Of a stretch of 64,000 nucleotides of DNA, positions 1 through 8,330 are shown in pieces. Every line of letters begins with the position of its first letter. Within the stretch, counting starts at the first letter, position 1. Source of the DNA: SPCO01 sp964579825 (GTDB taxonomy: Bacteria; Chloroflexota; Limnocylindria; Limnocylindrales; CSP1-4); the NCBI GenBank assembly GCA_964579825.1, contig CAZOHT010000002.1, positions 1-64,000 on the forward strand, read 5' to 3'. The notes below the pieces were generated by a model, which was given only the letters and a program-made list of their open reading frames with translations, had not been told where the DNA came from and searched no databases. The translations under genes were made by a program, and so were the position numbers.

Positions 1-51
1 GACAAGGACGACCGCGAGGTCATCGAAGGCGACCTGGCGACGCTGCCGTAG
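1..51 (+). CDS. C-terminal end of an unidentified protein (partial)
   Basis: The first 51 bases read in frame as 16 residues, DKDDREVIEGDLATLP, followed by TAG. The gene runs in from outside the window. The acidic, low-complexity tail gives no clue to function, and the frame is supported only by its codon pattern and by the gene-free stretch that follows. Confidence 0.35.
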   Translation, partial: DKDDREVIEGDLATLP

Positions 52-375
52 TTCGAGCGTCGAGCCGGGATGGATCGGGCAGGTCGGGTCGGGTCGGGTC
101 GAACACGCTGTGACTCCGCCAGACCTGCGCCCGTGGCACGTTAGGCGGGCTCAAGCGGCCGGCCAGCCCGGATCCGAGCACCTGCGACCAGGGATCCACG
201 CTCACCAGGGAGGCGAGCGCCTCGCCGAAGGGGCGATCCGCCCGAGTGGCGCCGCCTAAGCCTGCTGTGGGTGCAGGTCTGTCGGGTTCGTTGGGACTCG
301 GACTCCCTCGCCCCGGGCACGGGACTCGGGTGCGGTCGTGGGCGGCCCGCATCGAGCGCCGCTGCGCGCTGCCGA
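52..375. other. Gene-free stretch of about 320 bases
   Basis: Open frames cross this stretch in several directions, but their translations are arginine/proline-rich shadows with no recognisable family. Apart from the short GGTCG repeat at 82-101 I see no gene, tRNA, clear promoter or terminator. Confidence 0.5.
82..101. repeat. GGTCG tandem repeat, four units
   Basis: Four perfect GGTCG units in a row lie in the gene-free stretch 52-375. It is a simple-sequence tract with no evident function. Confidence 0.7.
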
Positions 376-1014
376 TCAGCCGTCGCGGGCCCGGCGCATC
401 GCGGCCGACACCTTCTGCTCGCCGTCGGCTTCGAGGCCGGCGATCGTGCCGTCGATGTCGGCGTCGGAGCGATTCTGGCTGAGCTTGGCCTTGGCCTCGA
501 TGCGATCGATGAGCAGCTCGACGCCGACGATCGCCTTGAGCTGACCGTCGATGTAGGCGCGGGGCGCGTCGTCGACCGCCCACGGTTCGGGCCGAGTGGC
601 CTCGTGCGCTTCGACAAGTCGTCGGACGTTGGCCTCGAGCCACGCAGCGTCCTCGTGGACGACGAGCCGTCCGTAGGCGTGGATCAAGGTGTAGTTCCAG
701 GTCGGGACGACCCGTCCGTGCTCGCGTTTCGCGGCATACCAGCTAGGCGTGACGTAGGCGTCCGGGCCACGCACGATCGCGAGCGCTTCGCCGATGGCCG
801 GTTCGCGCCATTGGTCGTTCCTGATCGCGACGTGCCCCAGCAGCGCGCCGAACTCACCAAGGCCTGGCCGGCTTCCGGGCGCGTCGTAGACCATCGGCAG
901 GAGCGTCGCGAGCAGGCCCTTCGCGGTCGACGTCACGAGGTGGACGGCCCCCGGCTCCGCCAGGAACGCCTGCATGGCGCCATCGGACGGCCTGAAGTAG
1001 TCCGGGATGTACAT
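376..1014 (-). CDS. PaiB-like FMN-binding split-barrel protein
   Basis: This is a 212-residue protein starting MYIPDYFRPSD, the classic opening of the PaiB / FMN-binding negative transcriptional regulator family (about 200 residues). Family features visible include the early LVTSTAKGLLATLLP strand, the HVAIRND segment, and a W.YTLIHAYGRL motif near residue 105. The family has an FMN-binding split-barrel fold; Bacillus PaiB acts in sporulation and protease regulation, but most members are uncharacterised. The start is fixed by a -10-like TAGACT box 6 nt upstream (1021-1026), so the mRNA is probably leaderless. The neighbours give no pathway context. Confidence 0.85.
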   Translation of the reverse strand: MYIPDYFRPSDGAMQAFLAEPGAVHLVTSTAKGLLATLLPMVYDAPGSRPGLGEFGALLGHVAIRNDQWREPAIGEALAIVRGPDAYVTPSWYAAKREHGRVVPTWNYTLIHAYGRLVVHEDAAWLEANVRRLVEAHEATRPEPWAVDDAPRAYIDGQLKAIVGVELLIDRIEAKAKLSQNRSDADIDGTIAGLEADGEQKVSAAMRRARDG

Positions 1015-1026
1015 GTCGCGAGTCTA
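1012..1026 (-). promoter_or_regulatory. Leaderless promoter box for the PaiB-like gene
   Basis: On the minus strand TAGACT is followed by CGCGAC and then the start ATG. The same CGCGACATG string after a -10-like hexamer occurs before the fumarase gene (55620) and the LolA-like gene (58487). The spacing puts the likely transcription start at or next to the start codon. Confidence 0.55.
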
Positions 1027-1104
1027 CGGTCGGACGGCCACCGCGAGCGAGCGGTCCGGATGCGTCGCCCGGCTAGCCCGCGTCCGCTCAGCAGGGATCT
1101 CGAA

Positions 1105-4100
1105 TCAGACGGACTCCGTCGACCCCTCGGGTGACGGTGCGGCCAGCCTGCGGGCGAGCTCGATGGCCTCCTCGAGCGTGAGTGCCGCGCCCGCCGCCTG
1201 CTCACGGACCCACTCGTCCTCGCCGAGTGCGTCGACCAGGGGCTGCTCGAAACGATGGCGAAGTTCCGCCTCGCCGCGCCAGTTCATGAGCCGCTCCTTC
1301 TCTCGAACGGCGACGACCGCGCCGAGGAGGCGGGCGGCCCGGATGTCGGTGGGCTCGGCGGTGAGCGCGATGCACAGCAGGGTCGTGGTCAGGTCGAACG
1401 TTGGCGTCGCGTCGTCGGCGAGGAGCTCGAGCGCGGAGAGCAACGCCCGACGTGCCTCCGCATGCCGTCCAAGCCCGAGCTGAGCAAGACCGACACCGCG
1501 GAGATCCGCCGCCTCCCAGGGGATATGTCCGAAGTGTCGATCGCCCTCGAGCACCGACAGGAACCCTTGCTCGGCGGCTTCGTAGCGCTGCTCGAGAAGA
1601 TCGAGCCAGCACGAGTTGGAGTCGACCAGATTGACCAGGAGCGCGTTGCCGAGCCGACGCGCCTCGTCGGAGGCCTGTGTATACAACGTTCGCGCTTCCG
1701 TCCTCAGCCCCAAGTCCCTGAAGACACCCGCGATGTCCATACGGCTGAGTACCTGTCGCCGATCGTCGAGGGCGCCGATCTCATCCAGCACTTCGCGACC
1801 CAGTCGGATCGCCTCCTCGGGCTCGCCTCGCACTCCCACGATCATCGTCTGGCCGAGCAGCGCGTACGCGTGGATGTCGCTACCGGGCTCGGCGAGGCGG
1901 AGTGACTGCCGGGCTGCGGCCTCCGAGGCATCGAGGTTCCCGACCAGAAGTTCTGCATCGCACAGCAGGCCGAACAGCTCGGCCCGTACCTGATCGGGGA
2001 CGTCTGGGTGTTGGAGGTAGGTCGCGAACTGCCGCCTGACCTCGCCGTAGGCCCCGCGCGACACCCAGTACGGGTAGAGCAGGCGTGCCGATCGAGCCGC
2101 CTGAACAGGGCTCGCGCCATCCAGCGTGGTCAACATCGCGCGCAGGTTGTCCTCCTCGGCGACGAACCACGTCATGAGTTCGCCGCTGTGGAAGTCCCGC
2201 ATCACCGGGTAGTTCTGCTCGAGCCGCTCGAGATACCAGCCGGCATGGCGAAGCGCGTACTCGTCGGTCTCGCCCGCGCGGTCGAGTTGCTCGCGGGCGT
2301 ACTCGCGCAGGGTCTCGAGCAGGAAGAAGCGCTCCTCGCCGAGCGGCTTTACCAGACTCTGCTCGACGAGCGTCGCGACCGCGTCGAGGTCGGCGCCGGC
2401 GACCGCCTCGGCCGCCTCGAGGGTGAACGAGCCGCGAAAGATGGACAGCCGCCGGAACGCCGCCTGCTCGTCGGGTTCGAGCAGCTCGTGGCTCCACGCG
2501 ATCGTCGCGCGCAGGGTCCGCTGCCGCTCGGGCAGATCGTGCGCGCCACCCGTGAGCAGTGAGAGCGAGTCATCGAGGCGTTGCAACAGGGCCCGTGGGG
2601 AGAGCAGCCGTACCCGCGCGGCGGCGAGCTCGATCGCCAGCGGCAGGTCGTCGAGGCGACGACAGATCGCGCGGACGGTGTCGTCGGCGACGACGTGTCG
2701 GCCGGTGGCCGCCGCGCGGTCCACGAACAGTTCGACCGAGGCAGCGCGCGCGAGCGGCTCGACGGGCAACTCATGCTCGGACGAGAGGTGGAGCGGTCCG
2801 CGCGAGGTCGCGAGTACCACCGTCTCGCCCACCGTGAGTTCTCCGACCACCGCCTCGACCCCGCGCAGGTGCTCGAGGTTGTCGAGGACCAGGAGGACCC
2901 GCCGGGAGCCGAGCCAGGCCCCAAGATCGGAATCGGCCGAGAGCCCGAGAGCCTCGGCGATCGTCGAGCGAACGGCACTCGTGTCGCGCAGCGGTGCGAG
3001 GGCCACGAAGACCGCACCATCCGCGAACGCATCCGCGAGTTCTCGTGTCGCCTCCAGCGCCAGCCGGGTCTTGCCGGTCCCGCCGGGCCCGGTCAGGGTC
3101 ACGAGACGGATATCCGTCCGCGTCAGGAGGGCGAGCAGCTCGGCGAGCTCGGCTTCGCGGCCGAAGAACGGGGTGGCGGGGACGGGCAGAGTCGGGTGCG
3201 GCGCCACCCGCCGGCTCGTTCGACCGGGATCCGCGGTCGCCTCGTCGCGGAGATGGACGAAGCTGTTCACGAGCGTTTCGGCCTGCGGCATGACGCTCAC
3301 CCAGTAGCGCTTGTTCTCGGGGTCACCCGAATCGAACAGGTCGTCGTACCGGATCCGGTCGCTGTTCGCGGAGCCGCGCTCGACGGCACGGACCGCGAAC
3401 TCGCGGAGCTGGCGGGCGTTCGCGAGGTGAGGCGCCCCGGCGAGGTAGTGGAGGGCGAGCTTCTCCACCTCCGAGATGGAGCGGCGGAGCTCCGCGGCCG
3501 CGTTGAGCATCTGGCTGAGCGCGACGAGGATGCGGTCGCCGGCGTCCATCGGGGCGATCTCCCAGCCGTTCGCCTCCGGGACGCGGCTCAGGACGTCCGT
3601 TCCCTTGGGGCGGGCCCGGATCCGGTCCTTGAACTCGCCGATCGTGGCGCCCGAGCTTCCGGCGAGGACGAAGACGATGCCGCCACCGCGCTCGAGGTTG
3701 ACGTCGAGGCAGGGCATGAGCGCCTCGTACGGCCAGGGCGCCTCCGGCTTGGCGTCGACCTCGTCGATCAGGCAGATCGTAGGGCCGCCCGCGATCACCT
3801 TGGCCAGACCGTCGCGGAAGCCGGCTTCGGTGAGCTTGGCGAGGTTGAGCTCGGCGTACGCGACGTCCGGCAGCGACGCCGCGACCTGCTCGACGAAGTA
3901 CGTCTTGCCGGACCCGGGCGCCGCCCAGAGCAGGTGGTTGTCGCGGCGCCTGGCGGGCTTGGCGCAGGCTTCGGCGATCCGCACCCGGGCGTCCTTGAGC
4001 TGCTCGCGTACCGGCTCGCCAAAGCGCATGTACGAGCCGACGACCGCGTAGTCGTCCATCCGGACACTCGACAAGCCCCCGACAAGGGCGACGAGCTCAT

Positions 4101-4125
4101 CCGACGAGCCCTCTACGAGCGCCAT
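1105..4125 (-). CDS. Double P-loop ATPase: AAA domain fused to NB-ARC/TPR-type ATPase
   Basis: This is a 1006-residue protein with two NTPase modules. The N-terminal AAA module has Walker A AAPGSGKT (residues 68-75) and Walker B ICLIDEVD (117-124). The second resembles the COG3903 predicted ATPases / AfsR-LuxR-type STAND proteins: FFGREAEL at about 320, Walker A GPGGTGKT (346-353) and Walker B LLVLDN (411-416). It is followed by a helical, TPR-like C-terminal half. COG3903 proteins usually carry an N-terminal DNA-binding or cyclase domain; here the AAA module takes its place and no HTH is visible. I chose the ATG at 4125, where the AAA-like sequence begins. The same frame stays open further upstream, but that sequence is a shadow of the divergent gene at 4234. 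A TAGACT box lies at 4158-4163. Function unknown; a sensing or remodelling STAND-type role is inference. Confidence 0.75.
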   Translation of the reverse strand: MALVEGSSDELVALVGGLSSVRMDDYAVVGSYMRFGEPVREQLKDARVRIAEACAKPARRRDNHLLWAAPGSGKTYFVEQVAASLPDVAYAELNLAKLTEAGFRDGLAKVIAGGPTICLIDEVDAKPEAPWPYEALMPCLDVNLERGGGIVFVLAGSSGATIGEFKDRIRARPKGTDVLSRVPEANGWEIAPMDAGDRILVALSQMLNAAAELRRSISEVEKLALHYLAGAPHLANARQLREFAVRAVERGSANSDRIRYDDLFDSGDPENKRYWVSVMPQAETLVNSFVHLRDEATADPGRTSRRVAPHPTLPVPATPFFGREAELAELLALLTRTDIRLVTLTGPGGTGKTRLALEATRELADAFADGAVFVALAPLRDTSAVRSTIAEALGLSADSDLGAWLGSRRVLLVLDNLEHLRGVEAVVGELTVGETVVLATSRGPLHLSSEHELPVEPLARAASVELFVDRAAATGRHVVADDTVRAICRRLDDLPLAIELAAARVRLLSPRALLQRLDDSLSLLTGGAHDLPERQRTLRATIAWSHELLEPDEQAAFRRLSIFRGSFTLEAAEAVAGADLDAVATLVEQSLVKPLGEERFFLLETLREYAREQLDRAGETDEYALRHAGWYLERLEQNYPVMRDFHSGELMTWFVAEEDNLRAMLTTLDGASPVQAARSARLLYPYWVSRGAYGEVRRQFATYLQHPDVPDQVRAELFGLLCDAELLVGNLDASEAAARQSLRLAEPGSDIHAYALLGQTMIVGVRGEPEEAIRLGREVLDEIGALDDRRQVLSRMDIAGVFRDLGLRTEARTLYTQASDEARRLGNALLVNLVDSNSCWLDLLEQRYEAAEQGFLSVLEGDRHFGHIPWEAADLRGVGLAQLGLGRHAEARRALLSALELLADDATPTFDLTTTLLCIALTAEPTDIRAARLLGAVVAVREKERLMNWRGEAELRHRFEQPLVDALGEDEWVREQAAGAALTLEEAIELARRLAAPSPEGSTESV

Positions 4126-4157
4126 GCCAGCCCGGTCCGAAGCGGCAGCATCGGCCG

Positions 4158-4197
4158 AGTCTAGCGGGACGCGGGGGGCCGGACCGGGGGCTAGAAT
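4158..4197. promoter_or_regulatory. Divergent -10 boxes between the ATPase and LLM oxidoreductase genes
   Basis: TAGACT on the minus strand (4163-4158) points at the ATPase gene, 32 nt before its ATG. TAGAAT on the plus strand (4192-4197) points at the oxidoreductase gene and would give a leader of about 30 nt carrying GGAGG at 4219-4223. No convincing -35 hexamers were seen. Confidence 0.5.
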
Positions 4198-4233
4198 CGT
4201 GCCATCCCACCGACCACCGGAGGCCTCCGACCC

Positions 4234-5184
4234 ATGACCGACCTCAAGACCGGCATCCTGCTCTGGAGCCAGGGCGCAAGCTGGCCCGAGATGCTCGATG
4301 CCGCCAAGCGCGTGGATCGGCTCGGCTACACGCACCTGTGGACGTGGGACCACCTCTACGCGATCTTCGGCGATCCGTACCAGCCCATCTTCGAGGGTTG
4401 GTCGTTGCTGTCCGCCTGGGCGCGCGAGACGAGCCAGACCCAGCTCGGTCTGCTCGTCGGCGCCAACACGTTCCGCAACCCGGGCCTGGTCGCCAAGACG
4501 GCCGCGACCCTCGACCACGTCAGCGACGGCCGGGCGATCCTGGGCATCGGCGGGGCGTGGATGGAGCTCGAGCACCAGGCCCACGGCATCGACTTCGGGT
4601 CCGGTTTCGGCCAGCGCCTCGACTGGCTGGATGAGTCGGTGGCGGGGATGCGGGCGGTCCTCGACGGCGAGTCGGTGACCTCGGCCCCCGGCGGGCGCTA
4701 TGCGTTCGACGACCTGCGCCAGCAGCCGGTGCCGGTCCAGGCCCACCTCCCGATCATGATCGGCGGCAGCGGCGAGAAGAAGACGCTGCGGACCGTCGCC
4801 AAGTACGCGGACCTGTGGAACGCGATGGGGCCGGTGGACGTCATGGCCCACAAGATCGACGTCCTGCGCGGCCACTGCGACGCCGTCGGGCGCGACATCG
4901 GCGAGATCGAGTTCACGCTCGGCGTCAAGCTGACGATCCGCGACTCGAAGGCGGAGGCGAAGCGCGTCCGCGATGCGGCGATGGCCCATAACCGAACGCC
5001 CGACGCCGAGGTCGCCGACGACGACACGTTCTGGGAGGGCTCGCCTGAGGAGATCGCCGACCGACTCCGGCCCTACGTGGCGCTCGGCTTCACGACGGTC
5101 ATCTCCGAGCAGCCGGCCCCGTACGACGTCGAGACATTCGAGCGCTTCGTCGGGGAGGTCAAGCCGCTCATCGACGCCGGCTGA
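4234..5184 (+). CDS. LLM-class flavin-dependent oxidoreductase (F420- or FMN-type)
   Basis: This 316-residue protein has the bacterial luciferase-like TIM-barrel pattern: an N-terminal strand with DAAKRVDRLGYTHLWTWDH, then LGLLVGANTFRNPGLVAKTAATLDHVSDGRAILGIG, and the late LPIMIGGSGEKKTLR motif that binds cofactor phosphate. It belongs to the COG2141 group that includes F420-dependent dehydrogenases and FMN monooxygenases; the substrate cannot be read from sequence. GGAGG lies 10 nt before the ATG. It is a single gene, convergent with the alcohol dehydrogenase gene. Confidence 0.88.
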   Translation: MTDLKTGILLWSQGASWPEMLDAAKRVDRLGYTHLWTWDHLYAIFGDPYQPIFEGWSLLSAWARETSQTQLGLLVGANTFRNPGLVAKTAATLDHVSDGRAILGIGGAWMELEHQAHGIDFGSGFGQRLDWLDESVAGMRAVLDGESVTSAPGGRYAFDDLRQQPVPVQAHLPIMIGGSGEKKTLRTVAKYADLWNAMGPVDVMAHKIDVLRGHCDAVGRDIGEIEFTLGVKLTIRDSKAEAKRVRDAAMAHNRTPDAEVADDDTFWEGSPEEIADRLRPYVALGFTTVISEQPAPYDVETFERFVGEVKPLIDAG

Positions 5185-5267
5185 GTCGGGCCGGCGCGAG
5201 TCAGCCGGCGATCGAGCCAGCCCTCGCGAGCCCGGGAGCTCGGCCGAGCCGCCTTCGTCGTTCCCAC

Positions 5268-5283
5268 ATCGACGCCATCGTTA
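5268..5283 (+). repeat. Dispersed 16-bp motif, copy 1
   Basis: ATCGACGCCATCGTTA in the convergent intergenic space differs at one base from the ends of the inverted-repeat element at 31882-32034, which read ATCGACGCCATCGCTA. Confidence 0.5.
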
Positions 5284-5291
5284 CGGCGCGC

Positions 5292-6467
5292 TCAAACCGA
5301 CACCAGGATCGCGCGAGCTTCGTCCGGCGTCGGGAGCCGGGGCGAGTTGCGGATCGCGGCGTCGTCGAGCGTGTCGACCACGAGCTGGTCGATGGACGCC
5401 TCGTCACCGAGCCCGAGTGCGGTCAGCGTCGGTCGCTGGCCCACGTCGCGCAAGAGCTGGTCGATCGCGGTGATGGCGACACCGGCCGCGGTCGCCTCCG
5501 ATTCCGCCCGGATGCCGACGCCCAGGGCGATCGCCACGAGCGCCAGTTCTCGGTCGCGGACGCCGAGGTAGAAGCGCAGGACCTCGGGCAGGACGGCCGC
5601 GAGGGCGGTCCCGTGGGCGACCTTGCCGCGCGACCCGATCGAGTGGCCGAGGGCGTGCACCAGGCCGACCCCGGTCCCGCTCGCCTGGCCGACCCCGGCG
5701 AGGTGCGACGCCATGAGCATCTGCGAGCGCGCCTCCAGGTCCGTGCCATCGGCCACGGCCCGGCGCAGCCACGAGTCCACGGTCCGGATGACGCCGAGCG
5801 CGGTGGACTCGGCGAACGGGTTCGGGTTGGCCGACAACAGCGACTCCAGGGAGTGGGTCATCGCGTCCACGCCGGTCGCCGCGGTGACCGTGGGCGGCAA
5901 CCCGACGGTCAGGCCGGGATCAAGGATCGTCGCCTTCGGCAGGAGGCTCGGGTGGCCGATGTAGCCCTTGCGTCCGGCCGCCACGTCGGTGATGACCCCG
6001 AAGCTGTGCGCCTCCGACCCGGTCCCGGCGGTCGTGGGGACCGCGACGATGGGCCGGCCAGGCGCCAGCGACGGTCCGTCGTACTCCAGGTCCCAGACCG
6101 GCATCGGGTTGGCCGCCAGCAGGTCCAGCGCCTTCGCCGTGTCCATCGCCGACCCGCCACCGACCGCGACGACCACCGTCCCGTCCAGCCGGTACACCCG
6201 CAGGGCCGCCGCCCCGCGCTCGACCGTGGCGTCGCCGGGATTCGGTTCGACCTCCGCGAAGACCCCGGTCTCCAGCCCGGCCGCGGCCAGGACCCCCCGG
6301 ACCGTGTCGATGACCCCGGACCGTTCCACGCCCGGATCCGTGACGATGAACGCCCGGGTCCCGCCGGCCCAGGCGATCAGCTCGGGGAGGGCCTCGATCG
6401 CGCCGACCCCGAACAGCACGCGGTTGCGCAGCGTCATCTCGAACCGTCGGCCGGCGAGCGCGGTCAT
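5292..6467 (-). CDS. Iron-containing alcohol dehydrogenase
   Basis: A 391-residue group III (Fe-ADH) enzyme. The nucleotide-binding motif is GGGSAMD (103-109), followed by PTTAGTGSE (144-152). By family comparison the metal ligands are D201, H205, H271 and H285, within VDAMTH, VHALGHSIG and VAHG. It would interconvert an alcohol and aldehyde/ketone with NAD(P); maleylacetate reductases share the fold. Its ATG overlaps the soxD stop by 4 bases, making it the last gene of the amine-degradation run. A role with a C1 or amino-aldehyde product is inference. Confidence 0.88.
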   Translation of the reverse strand: MTALAGRRFEMTLRNRVLFGVGAIEALPELIAWAGGTRAFIVTDPGVERSGVIDTVRGVLAAAGLETGVFAEVEPNPGDATVERGAAALRVYRLDGTVVVAVGGGSAMDTAKALDLLAANPMPVWDLEYDGPSLAPGRPIVAVPTTAGTGSEAHSFGVITDVAAGRKGYIGHPSLLPKATILDPGLTVGLPPTVTAATGVDAMTHSLESLLSANPNPFAESTALGVIRTVDSWLRRAVADGTDLEARSQMLMASHLAGVGQASGTGVGLVHALGHSIGSRGKVAHGTALAAVLPEVLRFYLGVRDRELALVAIALGVGIRAESEATAAGVAITAIDQLLRDVGQRPTLTALGLGDEASIDQLVVDTLDDAAIRNSPRLPTPDEARAILVSV

Positions 6468-6709
6468 CGGCGGACCTCCAGGATCGTGTCGGTGGTGGTG
6501 TCGCGCCGGACCGTCAGCCAGCGCCGACAGCCGTGCGCGTGGAACCAGCGCTCGGTGGAGACGCCGTCCGGGTTCTCGAACACGAACACCTCGTCGAAGT
6601 CGCGCTCATCCGGGTCGGTGATCCAGTCCGGCACGGCCCGCCGCTCGCCACCGAACGTGAACTCGTCGAGGGACCGGCGGCCGCAGGTCGGACAGACGAT
6701 CGAATGCAT
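6464..6709 (-). CDS. soxD: Sarcosine oxidase delta subunit
   Basis: An 81-residue protein with the SoxD pattern: CPTCG at residues 6-10, then EF.FGGERRAVPDW, a V.NP.G..TERW segment and HAHGCRRW near the end. In heterotetrameric sarcosine oxidase this subunit binds zinc through cysteines and a histidine and packs on the alpha subunit. Length is near the usual 85-110. The start overlaps the soxB stop (TGATG) and its own stop overlaps the alcohol dehydrogenase start, so it is translationally coupled on both sides. Confidence 0.88.
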   Translation of the reverse strand: MHSIVCPTCGRRSLDEFTFGGERRAVPDWITDPDERDFDEVFVFENPDGVSTERWFHAHGCRRWLTVRRDTTTDTILEVRR

Positions 6710-7938
6710 CAGCGCGTCCCCGATGAGCCCTGGTCCGCCAGGAGATGGTCCGCCTTGAAGCGCGACAGCGCGAACGGCGCGATGAGCTCCGGCGGACGTC
6801 CCGTGGCGATGAGCTCCGCCATCCCCTCCCCGCCGGCCGGGATGGCCTTGAAGCCCCACGTCCCCCAGCCCGTCGTGACGAGGAAGCCGTCGACCGGGGT
6901 GACGCCCATGATCGGGCTGTAATCGATCGAGATGTCGCACAGGCCCGCCCACGTCCGCAGGATCCGCATGTCGCGCAGGAACGGCAGCAGCATGGAGATC
7001 TTGTAGGCGTAGCCGCGCAGGGCATCGAAGGACGACTGGCGCGAGTACGACGGCTGCGCGTCGAATTCGGCGCCGATGAGCATCTGGCCGCGCTCCGTCT
7101 GCGACGCGTAGCACATGAGTTCCGTGCTCGCGACGATGCTCCGCATCCCCTGGGCGTGGTCGTTCGTGACGAACGCGTGGAGCGGGTGGGTCCGGATCGG
7201 CAGGCGGATGCCGACCTGGCCGACGAGCTTCGTGACGCGGCCGCCGGTGGCCGACAACACGACACCCGCCGAGATCGGGCCGAGGCTCGTCTCGACGCCG
7301 GTGACCCGCTCCCCGTCGACGGTCAGGGCGGTCACCGGCGTGTGCTGGAAGATGTCGACGCCGCGCTGCGAGGCGCCGGACGCGTACGCCCACGCCACGC
7401 GGTCGTGCCGGGCGGTGGCGGCCGGCAGGTGATGCGATGCGCCGAGGATCGGGTAGCGGCCGCCGCCGGTCAGGTCGATCTGCGGGACGAGCGCCTTGAT
7501 CTCACTCGGCGTGGCCATCACGGTCTCGACGCCGAGCGCCTGGTTGAGCGCGACGCGCGCCCGCTCCGTCCGCATCGTCATCTCGGTGTGGGCGCACCAC
7601 AGGATCCCGCGGGTCTGGTGCAACAGGTTCGCGCCGGTCTCGTCCTCGAGCGCCGCGTACATGTCCAGGCTGTGCTTGTAGAAGCGGACCGCCTGGGGGA
7701 TGCCGTAGTTCGCCCGGATGATGGTCGTGTTACGACCGGTGTTGCCGGATGCGATGTAGTCCGCCTCGATAACGGCGACGTTCGTGATCCCGTGCCGCGT
7801 CGCGAGGTAGTACGCGGTGGACAGTCCGTGCCCGCCGCCCCCGATGATGACGACGTCATACGACGCCTTCGGGCGGTCCGGCCAGCGGATCGGCAGGAGC
7901 GTCTCGACCATGTGGCTCGCGTAGGTCATCGCGACCAC
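6709..7938 (-). CDS. soxB: Sarcosine oxidase beta subunit (FAD/FMN flavoprotein)
   Basis: A 409-residue DAO-family subunit. FAD binding: GGGGHGLSTAYYLA (33-46) and SGNTGRNTTIIRANY (64-78). The ARHDRVAW motif places H178 at the position of the histidine that carries covalent FMN in known SoxB. In the SoxABDG complex it oxidises sarcosine (N-methylglycine) or a related secondary amine. Its start overlaps the preceding small gene by 13 bases. Two early methionines (residues 1 and 4) are possible starts. Confidence 0.9.
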   Translation of the reverse strand: MVAMTYASHMVETLLPIRWPDRPKASYDVVIIGGGGHGLSTAYYLATRHGITNVAVIEADYIASGNTGRNTTIIRANYGIPQAVRFYKHSLDMYAALEDETGANLLHQTRGILWCAHTEMTMRTERARVALNQALGVETVMATPSEIKALVPQIDLTGGGRYPILGASHHLPAATARHDRVAWAYASGASQRGVDIFQHTPVTALTVDGERVTGVETSLGPISAGVVLSATGGRVTKLVGQVGIRLPIRTHPLHAFVTNDHAQGMRSIVASTELMCYASQTERGQMLIGAEFDAQPSYSRQSSFDALRGYAYKISMLLPFLRDMRILRTWAGLCDISIDYSPIMGVTPVDGFLVTTGWGTWGFKAIPAGGEGMAELIATGRPPELIAPFALSRFKADHLLADQGSSGTR

Positions 7939-8330
7939 CCGAGCTTCTCCGCCAGGCCCGCCGCCTGCGCCGCGGTCACGACCACCAGCACGTCACCGTC
8001 GTCGTCCGGGAACCAGATCTTGGCCGGGACTCCGGCGACGGATCCCTGGGCGAGGGCCGGGCGCTCGGTCGGTGGCGACCACTCCGTCTGCGCCCGGATG
8101 GCGTCGAACGGACACCACGCCCCGACGTAGCCGCGCTCGTCCTCGACGATGGCTTCCCGGTCGTCGAGGGTCACACCACTCGCCCCGTTGGCGAACGCCT
8201 CGTCCGGAGCGAAGCGCAGGACGATCGGGGCGCCGGTCGGACCGGCATCGGACGGGGTCCAGCGGGCGGTATCGAGCGCCGCCGGGTCGGCGACCACGCG
8301 CAGACCGGTCAGCGGCTCAAGCGCGGGCAC
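7926..8330 (-). CDS. Small protein between soxA and soxB, possible divergent gamma subunit
   Basis: A 134-residue protein embedded in the sox run, overlapping soxA by 14 bases and soxB by 13. I do not recognise a family. It has no signal peptide or membrane segment and ends with an alternating hydrophobic stretch (DVLVVVTAAQAAGLAEKLGW) that could resemble the C-terminal part of SoxG. Canonical soxG is about 200 residues and usually follows soxA; no other soxG candidate is present. Being the gamma subunit is inference from position. Confidence 0.65.
   Translation of the reverse strand: MPALEPLTGLRVVADPAALDTARWTPSDAGPTGAPIVLRFAPDEAFANGASGVTLDDREAIVEDERGYVGAWCPFDAIRAQTEWSPPTERPALAQGSVAGVPAKIWFPDDDGDVLVVVTAAQAAGLAEKLGWSR

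Noticed and set aside
4126..4989. An N-terminal extension of the double ATPase across the divergent oxidoreductase gene
   Set aside because: The extra 288 codons are Arg/Asp-rich antisense sequence to a clear LLM-class gene; the AAA homology begins at the ATG at 4125.
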